A program made the position numbers and the translations under genes. From positions 1 to 10,887 of the forward strand of contig MHYW01000004.1 in assembly GCA_001828545.1 (NCBI GenBank): a stretch of 10,887 nt of DNA. The letters run 5' to 3'. The notes below the pieces were generated by a model that worked only from the letters and a program-made list of their open reading frames with translations, was not told where the DNA came from and did no database searches. Shown here piece by piece: positions 1-5,870 of this stretch; position 1 is the stretch's first letter; the number at the start of each line of letters is the position of its first letter. Source of the DNA: Planctomycetes bacterium RIFCSPHIGHO2_12_FULL_52_36. GTDB taxonomy: Bacteria > Planctomycetota > Brocadiia > Brocadiales > Bathyanammoxibiaceae.

Positions 1-2
1 AG

Positions 3-191
3 GAGGAAGAGGCGAGGCTCTTCCTCATAGAACTGGGGTTAAAAGAGGCCAGGGAGCAACTTGCCAAAGGGAATGAACAAAACGGCCACAGGATTAACCT
101 CACACGCTGTCCCCGCCCTAAACTCTCTAAAGAAAGGCGGGAGGAACTGCTGGCCTTTATCAGGGGCGAGGCGATAACATTGAACCTGTAG
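3..191 (+). CDS. C-terminal fragment of an unrecognised charged protein (partial, runs off left edge)
   Basis: The third plus frame is open from the window edge to a TAG at 189-191, giving 62 residues of a protein whose start lies outside the window. The fragment is rich in Glu, Arg, Lys and Leu, for example EEEARLFLIELGLKEA near the start and KLSKERREELLAFIRGEA near the end. It looks like amphipathic helices rather than a random translation. The opposite frame over the same stretch is also open, but it reads as a Ser-rich shadow. I do not recognise the family. The stop codon lies inside a perfect palindrome (188-215), so the gene end and a probable terminator coincide. The gene converges on the minus-strand pair to its right. 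Coding status is inferred from composition only. Confidence 0.45.
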   Translation, partial: EEEARLFLIELGLKEAREQLAKGNEQNGHRINLTRCPRPKLSKERREELLAFIRGEAITLNL

Positions 192-215
192 GGGCGTATT
201 GCAATACGCCCCTAC
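188..215. repeat. Perfect 28-bp palindrome, probable bidirectional terminator / dispersed repeat
   Basis: The arm GTAGGGGCGTATTG (188-201) is followed directly by its exact reverse complement (202-215) with no spacer. It lies between two convergent genes and contains the stop codon of the left one. As RNA it forms a GC-rich hairpin from either strand, which suits a shared terminator, although a long U tract is missing on both sides. A decayed copy of the left arm occurs at 10572-10596, and GTAGGGGC also begins the hairpin after groES, so this is probably one member of a dispersed family. Confidence 0.8.
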
Positions 216-226
216 GAAGGCAGTGT

Positions 227-412
227 CTATGCCTTCCCAGCAGGTATAAGGTATTTCTTTGAGACGTCCTTTAAATAGTTCTCTAGTGCCTCACGGACTA
301 TCTCTGCAATGGATTTCTTCTCCTTATACGCTATGTAACGGAGCGCCTCGTGCTGAGATTCTTCAATTGCCGCAAAGAGTGTAACGGGATGATTTAGCTT
401 TTTCATAGTCAC
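227..412 (-). CDS. Small ribbon-helix-helix (CopG/MetJ-Arc-like) DNA-binding protein
   Basis: This 61-residue protein has the layout of a ribbon-helix-helix regulator. A short beta strand (HPVTLFAAI, about residues 8-16) is followed by helix 1 (SQHEALRYIAYKEKK) and helix 2 (SIAEIVREALENYLK), with a short basic tail. Such proteins bind DNA as dimers through the paired strands. Many are toxin-antitoxin antitoxins, but no toxin frame is visible next to this one. The start is GTG at 410-412, because GAGGTG on the minus strand lies about 7 nt upstream. An in-frame ATG two codons later would sit too far from it. It begins 45 bp downstream of uvrA on the same strand, so co-transcription with uvrA is likely. 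The palindrome at 188-215 probably ends the transcript. The fold assignment is fairly sure, the target unknown. Confidence 0.7.
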   Translation of the reverse strand: MTMKKLNHPVTLFAAIEESQHEALRYIAYKEKKSIAEIVREALENYLKDVSKKYLIPAGKA

Positions 413-457
413 TCTATACCACCTCTTTTCTCCAACAAAATTTGTGATGTGAAGGTA

Positions 458-3331
458 TTAAGTAGCCGATAAATACCTCCTCAGCGCCACCCCCGTATAC
501 GACCCCTCACACCTGGCCGCCTCTTCAGGCGTGCCTGCCACCACCACCTCTCCCCCCTCCTCTCCGCCCTCTGGTCCCAGGTCTATGACGTAGTCCGCCT
601 GTTTGATGACGTCCAGGTGGTGTTCAATGATTATCACCGTATTGCCCATGTCCACCAGGCGGTTGAGGATCTTCAGGAGGTTGTGTATATCTGCAAAGTG
701 TAGACCCACAGTAGGCTCGTCCAGGATGTAGAGGGTCTTGCCCGTAGGGGTCTTGGCCAGTTCGGTAGAGAGCTTCACCCTCTGGGCCTCTCCCCCTGAG
801 AGGGTGGTGCTGGGCTGGCCCAGGGTTATATAGCCCAGGCCCACCTCCTTTAGTGTCCTTAAGGTCCTCTCTAACCTGGGGATGTTCCTGAAGAGCTCAT
901 GGGCCTCCTCTATCCTCATGGACAGTGCCTCTGCCACGTCCTTTTCTCTATAGGTTATCTCCAGGGTCTCCCTGTTGTATCGCCTCCCCTTGCATTGGTC
1001 GCAGGTGACGTAGGTATCGGGCAAGAAGTGCATCTCCAGTCGTTTTATGCCCTGTCCCTCACAACCCTCACAGCGCCCCCCCTTGACGTTAAAGCTGAAG
1101 CGTCCTGGGCCATACCCCCTCACCCTGGCCTCCCTGGTCTGGGCGAAGGCATGCCTTATATGAGTAAAGGCCCCCGTGTAGGTGGCGGGGTTAGACCTGG
1201 GTGTACGGCCAATGGGGGACTGGTCTATCTCTATTACCTTATCTATCTTCTCGCTACCCCGGATGCGGTCACAGGCCCCTGGCTTTACGTTGCTACGGTA
1301 AATGGCCCTGGCCAGATACCTCTGTAAGGTCTGGTCCACCAGGGTACTCTTGCCCGAACCAGAGACACCCGTCACGCAGCAGAAGACCCCCAGGGGTATC
1401 TTGACGTCCATTGACTTCAGGTTATTCTCTCTGGCCCCTTTTATCTCTATGCAATTCTTCCAGTCTATCTTCCGTCTCCTGGGAGGTATCTCTATCTTTA
1501 GACTCCCCTTGAGATAACTGGCAGTGAGGGAATTATCCTTTTTGAGTATCTCCTCTAAAGACCCTTGAGATACCACCCTCCCCCCTCTATCACCGGCCCC
1601 GGGCCCGAGGTCCACTATGTGGTCTGCGCTGCGGATGGTCTCCTCGTCATGCTCCACTACCAGTATGGTGTTCCCCAGGTCGCGCAGGGCCTTCAGGGTG
1701 GAAATGAGGCGATGACCGTCCCTGGAGTGGAGGCCGATGGTAGGCTCGTCCAGGACGTAGCAGACCCCCACCAAGCCACTGCCTACCTGAGAGGCCAGCC
1801 TTAGACGCTGGGCCTCTCCCCCTGAGAGGGTAGTACTTATCCTGTCCAGGGTAAGATAGCCAAGCCCCAGTTCTATCATGAACCTCAAGCGCCCCGTAAT
1901 CTCCTTTAGAATCTCCCTGGCGATGCGTCCCTTTTCCACGCCAGAAAAGAGGGTCTGGAATCCATCTAAAGTAGAGAGGGCACGGAGGACGTCCAGTCCC
2001 ACTACCTGTCCAATATTCTTACCCCCTATCTCTACTGCAAGGGCCTCGGGCCTGAGCCTGGCCCCTTTACAGCCCTCGCACGTCTGCTCACACATGTAGG
2101 ACTCCAGTCTCCTTTTCACGGCCTCCCGTTCCGTCCTGGAATGCAGGTCCTTGAGGAGGGGCAGTACCCCCTCAAAACCCCTACCGCCATGAAGGAGGGT
2201 CTCCCTGGTCTCCCGGGACAGTTTCTTGAAGGGTGTATCCATCTCGGTGGGGAAGGAATCCCTCAGTAACCTTTCGTAGTAACCATCCATCCTACTGCCC
2301 CAGTCTCTGAGGGCATGGATTGCCCCTTGGCCGAGGCTGAAGGATTTTTCAGGGACTATCAGGTCAGCATCAAACTCCAGCCTGTAGCCAAGCCCCTCGC
2401 AACTCGGGCATGCACCGTAGGGACTGTTGAAGGAGAAGAGTCTGGGCGCCGGTTCTTCAAGGCCCGTACCGCACTGCCGGCAGGCGTAGCGTTGGCTGTA
2501 AAGGGCGTCTTGCCATTTACCAGTAGGCAGTAGGGAGTAAGCAGTAGGCAGCTTTTTACTGCTTACTGCATAGCGCTTACTGCTTACTGTCTTTTCCTGA
2601 GAGACTATCATTATCCCCTCTCCCACCTCCAGGCAGGTCTGGATGGAGTTATAGAGCCTGCCCCAGTCGGGTGTGGCCCTGACGTCCTCTTTCATCACGA
2701 GCCTATCCACCATTACCTCTATGTTATGGGTCTTGTAACGGCTGAGTTTTATGGGCTGGGTAATATCCACCAGGAGGCCGTCCACCCTGGCCCTGACGAA
2801 GCCCTCCTTCCTCACGGCCTCAAAGACCTCCTTGTGTTCCCCCTTCTTTCCCTTTATTACCGGGGCCAGGAGCATCAGCCTGGTACCGGGGGCTATCTGC
2901 ATCACCCTTTCCACTATCTCGTCCGCACTCTGTCGGGCAACTTCCTGACCGCACTGCGGGCAGTGGGGCGTACCCAGTTTGGCGAAGAGCAGCCTCAGGT
3001 AGTCGTATATCTCCGTGACTGTGGCCACGGTGGAGCGGGGGCTGGCAGTAGCGGTGCGCTGTTCAATGGCTATGGTTGGGGGGACGCCTTCAATGTGGTC
3101 TACGTCGGGTTTCTGCATCTGCTCCAGGAACTGGCGGGCATAGGAGGACAGACTTTCTATGTAACGCCTCTGCCCCTCGGCAAAGATGGTGTCAAAGGCC
3201 AGGGAGGACTTCCCTGAGCCGCTCACCCCCGTTACTACCACCAGCTTGTCCCTGGGGATGTCAATGTCAATATTTTTGAGGTTATGTACCCTCGCACCCC
3301 TGATGGATATGTACTGGCCTCTTTCTTCCAT
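458..3331 (-). CDS. uvrA: UvrA, excinuclease ABC subunit A
   Basis: UvrA is the DNA-damage sensor ATPase of nucleotide excision repair; it loads UvrB on lesions. All family marks are present in 957 residues. Walker A of the first ATPase is GVSGSGKSS (35-43). Zinc cysteines are C124/C127, then C284/C287 with C308/C311. The first signature is LSGGEAQRLRL from 502, followed by VLDEPTIGLH and VVEHD. The second Walker A is GVSGSGKST (655-663). The C-terminal zinc finger is C754/C757 with C777/C780 (CxxC, 19 residues, CxxC). The second signature LSGGEAQRVKL starts at 844, followed by ILDEPTVGLH and IIEHH. Residues about 248-271 are encoded by an inserted hairpin repeat just before C284; the protein is otherwise intact and probably functional. 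The ATG is the only sensible start; its best SD (GAGGT, 12 nt away) is donated by the terminal repeat of the adjacent mobile-type element. Confidence 0.98.
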   Translation of the reverse strand: MEERGQYISIRGARVHNLKNIDIDIPRDKLVVVTGVSGSGKSSLAFDTIFAEGQRRYIESLSSYARQFLEQMQKPDVDHIEGVPPTIAIEQRTATASPRSTVATVTEIYDYLRLLFAKLGTPHCPQCGQEVARQSADEIVERVMQIAPGTRLMLLAPVIKGKKGEHKEVFEAVRKEGFVRARVDGLLVDITQPIKLSRYKTHNIEVMVDRLVMKEDVRATPDWGRLYNSIQTCLEVGEGIMIVSQEKTVSSKRYAVSSKKLPTAYSLLPTGKWQDALYSQRYACRQCGTGLEEPAPRLFSFNSPYGACPSCEGLGYRLEFDADLIVPEKSFSLGQGAIHALRDWGSRMDGYYERLLRDSFPTEMDTPFKKLSRETRETLLHGGRGFEGVLPLLKDLHSRTEREAVKRRLESYMCEQTCEGCKGARLRPEALAVEIGGKNIGQVVGLDVLRALSTLDGFQTLFSGVEKGRIAREILKEITGRLRFMIELGLGYLTLDRISTTLSGGEAQRLRLASQVGSGLVGVCYVLDEPTIGLHSRDGHRLISTLKALRDLGNTILVVEHDEETIRSADHIVDLGPGAGDRGGRVVSQGSLEEILKKDNSLTASYLKGSLKIEIPPRRRKIDWKNCIEIKGARENNLKSMDVKIPLGVFCCVTGVSGSGKSTLVDQTLQRYLARAIYRSNVKPGACDRIRGSEKIDKVIEIDQSPIGRTPRSNPATYTGAFTHIRHAFAQTREARVRGYGPGRFSFNVKGGRCEGCEGQGIKRLEMHFLPDTYVTCDQCKGRRYNRETLEITYREKDVAEALSMRIEEAHELFRNIPRLERTLRTLKEVGLGYITLGQPSTTLSGGEAQRVKLSTELAKTPTGKTLYILDEPTVGLHFADIHNLLKILNRLVDMGNTVIIIEHHLDVIKQADYVIDLGPEGGEEGGEVVVAGTPEEAARCEGSYTGVALRRYLSAT
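2521..2589. repeat. 69-bp hairpin repeat inserted in frame within uvrA
   Basis: Iterated CAGTA(A/G)GCAGTA(A/G)G units on the left (2521-2551) are answered by their imperfect reverse complement on the right (about 2558-2589), with a short T-rich loop between them. The length is a multiple of three and the insert is open in the uvrA frame. There it encodes a low-complexity stretch (TVSSKRYAVSSKKLPTAYS and a few more residues) unlike the flanking UvrA sequence. Its style matches the intergenic hairpin repeats of this window, notably 5575-5636. It is read as a dispersed palindromic element that landed in a tolerant linker. Confidence 0.85.
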
Positions 3332-3340
3332 GATTAAAAT

Positions 3341-3499
3341 GAGACCTCTGAAAAAGTCTTAATGACACTACCTGTCATTCTGAGTGAGCCGAAGCCCTGA
3401 GCGTAGCGAAGGGGTAGCGAAGAATCTCCCGTTTTAGCTGGGATTCTTCGCCACCTTCGGTGGCTCAGAATGACATTCTGGATGTTTTTCAGGGGTCTC
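3341..3499. mobile_element. MITE-like element, copy 1, with nested inverted repeats and 5-bp target duplication
   Basis: The element starts with GAGACCTCTGAAAAA and ends with the reverse complement of GAGACCCCTGAAAAA, so the terminal inverted repeats differ at one position in 15. Inside is a second inverted pair, TGTCATTCTGAG (3373-3384) and CTCAGAATGACA (3464-3475), enclosing smaller hairpins around GAAGAATC and CCACCTTCGGTGG. It is flanked on both sides by AAAAT (3336-3340 and 3500-3504), which looks like a target-site duplication. It carries no coding sequence, so any movement would need a transposase in trans. It lies between the uvrA promoter and the uvrA start codon. A homologous copy is at 3682-3820. 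Confidence 0.8.
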
Positions 3500-3508
3500 A
3501 AAATCCTT

Positions 3509-3537
3509 ATCATAACCTTTTAAATACCCAGCTTCAA
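3509..3537 (-). promoter_or_regulatory. Putative sigma70-type promoter of uvrA
   Basis: Read on the minus strand, TTGAAG (3532-3537) is followed after 17 bp by TATGAT (3509-3514), close to the TTGACA/TATAAT consensus with ideal spacing. The expected transcription start is near 3502, immediately before the MITE-like element. The element would therefore form almost the whole uvrA 5' leader (roughly 170 nt). No SOS box was recognised. Confidence 0.55.
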
Positions 3538-3539
3538 TA

Positions 3540-3612
3540 GGGACAAGGGGTCAGAGGTTAGTGGGTAGCAATCTTTCCCCTAATCCCTACCCCCTAGCCC
3601 CTAATCCCTAAC
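3540..3612. repeat. Imperfect inverted repeat of G-rich/C-rich heptamer-like units
   Basis: The left half is G-rich (GGGACAAGGGGTCAGAGG and GTGGGTAG). The right half is C-rich, with repeated CTAATCCCTA and CCCTAGCCCCTAATCCCTA units, so the two can fold back imperfectly. The same kind of repeat occurs at 9653-9750 and 10391-10516, always between genes. No coding potential or promoter is seen in it. The remaining stretch up to 3681 shows nothing recognisable. Confidence 0.65.
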
Positions 3613-3681
3613 CAATCAACCCCTGTCAGCAGGAGGTGCGTAATCCTTGACTTCTCATTGGAGAGGGCTAAAATGCCGTTT

Positions 3682-3820
3682 GAGACCTCTGAAAAAGTAG
3701 CCGCACTACTTCGTGTCATTCTGAGCGAAGCGAAGAATCTAGTTTTTTAAGAGATTCTTTCCGCCTCAGGCGGACTCCGCTCCCTCAGAATGACAGCGCA
3801 TGGACTTTTGCAGAGGTCTC
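3682..3820. mobile_element. MITE-like element, copy 2, same family as 3341-3499
   Basis: The termini GAGACCTCTGAAAAAGT and the reverse complement of GAGACCTCTGCAAAAGT match at 16 of 17 positions. The same inner pair as in copy 1 is present: TGTCATTCTGAG at 3714-3725 and CTCAGAATGACA at 3784-3795. The interior between the inner arms is shorter and partly different. No clear target duplication is visible. A lone degenerate terminus (GAGACCTCT at 3839-3847) lies just outside the right end, next to the TPR gene's ribosome binding site, hinting at an older, broken copy. Confidence 0.78.
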
Positions 3821-3878
3821 TAAATATGAGTCTTGCAGAGACCTCTTATCAATAAAAAAGGAGGTAAGTAAAGTAAAG

Positions 3879-4997
3879 ATGAGAAGCCCAAGACCCCTTA
3901 CTGTTCTTGCCCTGTTCTGCCTACTCCTGGTAGTAGCCCTTGCAGTGGCTGGTTGTGTGACTGCCAAGAAGGCCACCACCCCGGCCATCTCTCGCGCCCC
4001 GGAGGTTGACCCAATTAACCCAAACGATGCAGATGCCTACTTCAAGCGGGGGCTTGCCTACCAGGATAAAGGCCAGTATGACCTTGCCATCTCTGACTAC
4101 AACCGGGTACTGGAGATTGACCCAAGGGATGCATATGCCTACAACAATCGGGGGAATGCCTACAAGGCCAAAGGCCAGTACGACCAGGCCTTCTCTGACT
4201 ACAACCGGGCGCTGGAGATTGACCCATGGTATGCATTGGCCTACTACAATCGGGGGGTGGCCTATAGACTCAAAGGCCAGTACGACCAGGCCATCTCTGA
4301 CTTCGACCGGGCACTGGAGATTAACCCAAGGGATACAAAGGCCTACCACAATCGGGGGACTGCCTACTGGCACAAAGGCCAGTACGACCAAGCCATTGCC
4401 GACTACAACCGTGTCCTGGAGATTAACCCAAACGATACAGCTGCCTACAACGATCGGGAGATTGCCTACAAGAGCAAAAGCCAGTATGACCAGGCCGTCT
4501 CTGGCTACAACCGTGCCCCGGAGATTAACCCAAACGATGCAGTGGCCTACAACAATCGGGGGTTCGACTACATGGACAAAGGCCAGTACGACCAGGCCAT
4601 CTCTGACTACAACCGTGCACTGGAGATTAACCCAAGGCTTGCAGAGGCATACAACAATCGGGGGGAGGCCTATAGACTTAAAGGCCAGTACGACCAGGCC
4701 ATTGCCGACTACAACCGTGCCCTGGAGATTAACCCAAGGTATGCAGAGGCCTACAACAATCGGGGGACTGCCTATGGAGAGAAAGGCCAGTACGACCAGG
4801 CCTTCTCTGACTTAAACCGTGCCCTGGAGATTAACCCACAGCTTGCTATGGCCTACAACAATCGGGCCCTTGCTTATTATTACAAGGGCGAATACAACAG
4901 GGCCTGGGAGGACGTCCGTAGGGCACAGAGTTTAGGCATTCAGGCGGAGCCCCAATTTCTCCAGAACCTTCGCCAGGCCTCGGGCAGGTGGGAATGA
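3879..4997 (+). CDS. TPR-repeat lipoprotein
   Basis: The 372-residue protein begins with a basic N-tip, a hydrophobic segment (about 7-24) and a lipobox, VAGC, with Cys26 as the probable lipidation site. It should therefore be exported and anchored in a membrane. After a short Pro/Thr linker come nine consecutive TPR units of exactly 34 residues (50-355), with the pattern AYNNRGxAYxxKGQYDQAIxDYNRALEINP, and a 17-residue tail. TPR superhelices bind peptides and act as assembly or secretion scaffolds; the partner cannot be told from sequence. Unit 5 (186-219) is degenerate: Glu replaces Gly after the Arg, and a Pro sits inside helix B. The start at 3879 is preceded by GGAGG (3860-3864) at a rather long 14-nt spacing; no better in-frame start is visible. 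It is divergent from uvrA, and the gene appears monocistronic. Confidence 0.92.
   Translation: MRSPRPLTVLALFCLLLVVALAVAGCVTAKKATTPAISRAPEVDPINPNDADAYFKRGLAYQDKGQYDLAISDYNRVLEIDPRDAYAYNNRGNAYKAKGQYDQAFSDYNRALEIDPWYALAYYNRGVAYRLKGQYDQAISDFDRALEINPRDTKAYHNRGTAYWHKGQYDQAIADYNRVLEINPNDTAAYNDREIAYKSKSQYDQAVSGYNRAPEINPNDAVAYNNRGFDYMDKGQYDQAISDYNRALEINPRLAEAYNNRGEAYRLKGQYDQAIADYNRALEINPRYAEAYNNRGTAYGEKGQYDQAFSDLNRALEINPQLAMAYNNRALAYYYKGEYNRAWEDVRRAQSLGIQAEPQFLQNLRQASGRWE
4026..4943 (+). repeat. Nine tandem 102-bp coding repeats (TPR units)
   Basis: The TPR units are also conserved as DNA. Blocks such as AAAGGCCAGTACGACCAGGC recur nearly unchanged every 102 bp, including at synonymous positions. This points to recent amplification or gene conversion among units. 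Unit 5 (4434-4535) has drifted most. Because the period is a multiple of three, gain or loss of units keeps the reading frame. Confidence 0.85.
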
Positions 4998-5042
4998 ACA
5001 AGACCATAAAGGACAAACACCACTCATTGCCCGTGAGAAATT

Positions 5043-5228
5043 ATGCGAATTGAACGCATACAAGGCTTTTCTTCTATAAGCCCCATCCAGATAACTGACT
5101 TTGGTTGCAAGGCCTACCGATGCACCAGAGATTCTTTCGGGGTCTACACGTCAGTGTTCTACAAAAGCAATGTGGAAAGATTACTGAAAATCGTCATGAG
5201 ATGTGATACGCTATTCGAAAATTTTTAG
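5043..5228 (+). CDS. Doubtful short ORF between the TPR gene and hicB
   Basis: A 61-codon frame with an ATG start has mixed composition, several aromatic and Cys residues, and no family I recognise. There is no convincing ribosome binding site (only GTGAG a few bases upstream). The gap it sits in otherwise holds nothing I can identify. It could equally be a decayed gene or the leader of the hicBA transcript. It is recorded only because it is the sole open frame of any length here. Confidence 0.18.
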   Translation: MRIERIQGFSSISPIQITDFGCKAYRCTRDSFGVYTSVFYKSNVERLLKIVMRCDTLFENF

Positions 5229-5241
5229 AGGGAGGTTGCAG

Positions 5242-5439
5242 ATGGAATTCTTGGTAAAAATACATAAGAGTAAATACGGCTATGATGTGGTTTGTCCTAC
5301 GTTACCGGGCTGTGCAAGTCAGGGGGATACAGAAGAAGAAGCCCTGGAAAACATAAAAGATGCCATAAGGGGGTATTTGCTGGCTGCTAAAAAGGTCCGT
5401 AGGGGTGAGAAGCTTGCGAAAGTAGAGGTCGCAGTATAG
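5242..5439 (+). CDS. hicB: HicB-family antitoxin, short form
   Basis: This 65-residue protein has the typical HicB partial RNase-H-like fold. Strand 1 is MEFLVKIHK, then YGYDVVCPTLPGCASQGDT with the characteristic PGC turn, then the helix EEEALENIKDAIRGYLLAA and a final strand KVEVAV. HicB proteins bind and neutralise the mRNA interferase HicA. This short form lacks the C-terminal DNA-binding domain found in longer HicBs, so any autoregulation would need another route. The ATG at 5242 is chosen over an upstream in-frame candidate at 5203 because GGAGG (5231-5235) sits 6 nt before it and homology begins there. The stop codon overlaps the hicA start by one base, indicating translational coupling. 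The order antitoxin-toxin is the hicBA variant. Confidence 0.85.
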   Translation: MEFLVKIHKSKYGYDVVCPTLPGCASQGDTEEEALENIKDAIRGYLLAAKKVRRGEKLAKVEVAV

Positions 5440-5615
5440 TGCTCTTTACCGATGTATCAAGTGAAAGGGCCGTATGTGCTTTCAAGAAAAAAGGGTTCAA
5501 AATCGTTAGAAAAGGAAAGCATATTATTATGTCTGATGGAGAGCGCTTTATCTCCATTCCCCACCATAAACGCATCAGGGGTCAGCAGATCAGCAGTCAA
5601 CAGTCAGCTTGCTGA
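5439..5615 (+). CDS. hicA: HicA-like mRNA interferase toxin, C-terminus replaced by a repeat (probably inactive)
   Basis: A GTG start overlapping the hicB stop opens a 58-residue frame, with AGAGGT (5424-5429) as ribosome binding site. Residues 5-46 match HicA: helix SERAVCAFKKKGF, strand KIVRKGKHIIM with the catalytic-type His28 in the GxH position, then ERFISIPHHKRI. HicA toxins are small double-stranded-RNA-binding-fold ribonucleases that cleave mRNA. Normally a final helix with a Leu-Arg-x-Ile-like pattern follows the IPxH segment. Here the frame instead enters a hairpin repeat at about 5575 and ends with RGQQISSQQSAC. The missing helix is part of the fold, so the toxin is probably dead or weakened. 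No displaced C-terminal piece was found downstream. Confidence 0.68.
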   Translation: MLFTDVSSERAVCAFKKKGFKIVRKGKHIIMSDGERFISIPHHKRIRGQQISSQQSAC

Positions 5616-5636
5616 TTTCTGATAGCTGACCCCTGA
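5575..5636. repeat. Hairpin repeat interrupting hicA
   Basis: The arms TCAGGGGTCAGC (5575-5586) and GCTGACCCCTGA (5625-5636) are perfectly complementary. The inner part (AGATCAGCAGTCAACAGTCAG and a TGATTTCTGATA side) continues the pairing imperfectly. Short CAGC/CAGT units recall the repeat inside uvrA. A further CTGACTACTGTCTTCTGACTT tail follows. It supplies the last 12 codons and stop of the hicA frame, and as a hairpin it could also act as a weak terminator. Confidence 0.75.
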
Positions 5637-5725
5637 CTACTGTCTTCTGACTTCTGAATTCTTAATTCTTGTCCCTAGCCCCTGTCAGATTGGCAGGTAG
5701 TGATATGGTCTGGAGAAAAGTCCAC

Positions 5726-5754
5726 TTGCGTAAGTCTCCCTTTTCTAATATACT
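5726..5754 (+). promoter_or_regulatory. Candidate sigma70-type promoter upstream of groEL1
   Basis: TTGCGT (5726-5731) and TATACT (5749-5754) are separated by 17 bp. The -10 box is good and the -35 box weak. The start would be near 5761, giving a leader of about 110 nt to groEL1. No CIRCE (HrcA) inverted repeat was found between here and the gene. Confidence 0.4.
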
Positions 5755-5780
5755 ACCGTCTTTGTGTATACAGTAGGTTT

Positions 5781-5796
5781 TGGCATAGAGTTTGCA
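5781..5796 (+). promoter_or_regulatory. Candidate -24/-12 (sigma54-type) promoter upstream of groEL1
   Basis: TGGCATAGAGTTTGCA matches the sigma54 consensus TGGCAC-N5-TTGCA with GG (5782-5783) and GC (5794-5795) exactly 10 bp apart. The start would be near 5807, 64 bp before the groEL1 ATG. Sigma54 promoters need an upstream-bound activator; the repeat-rich 150 bp to the left show no operator I can recognise. The match could be chance. Confidence 0.4.
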
Positions 5797-5870
5797 ATTT
5801 ATGTCCCGACAAGCAGGTAAGTAGTCACAAATAGATAGTAGTAGGTATAGAACCGACAGGAGGTATTTTA

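Noticed and set aside
3921..4815. Long open frames overlapping the TPR gene in other frames on both strands
   Set aside because: They are low-complexity shadows of the 102-bp repeat; the lipoprotein signal and TPR consensus fix the real frame.
5203..5241. Longer hicB reading from an upstream in-frame ATG
   Set aside because: The GGAGG site lies just before the ATG at 5242, and the added residues do not belong to the HicB fold.
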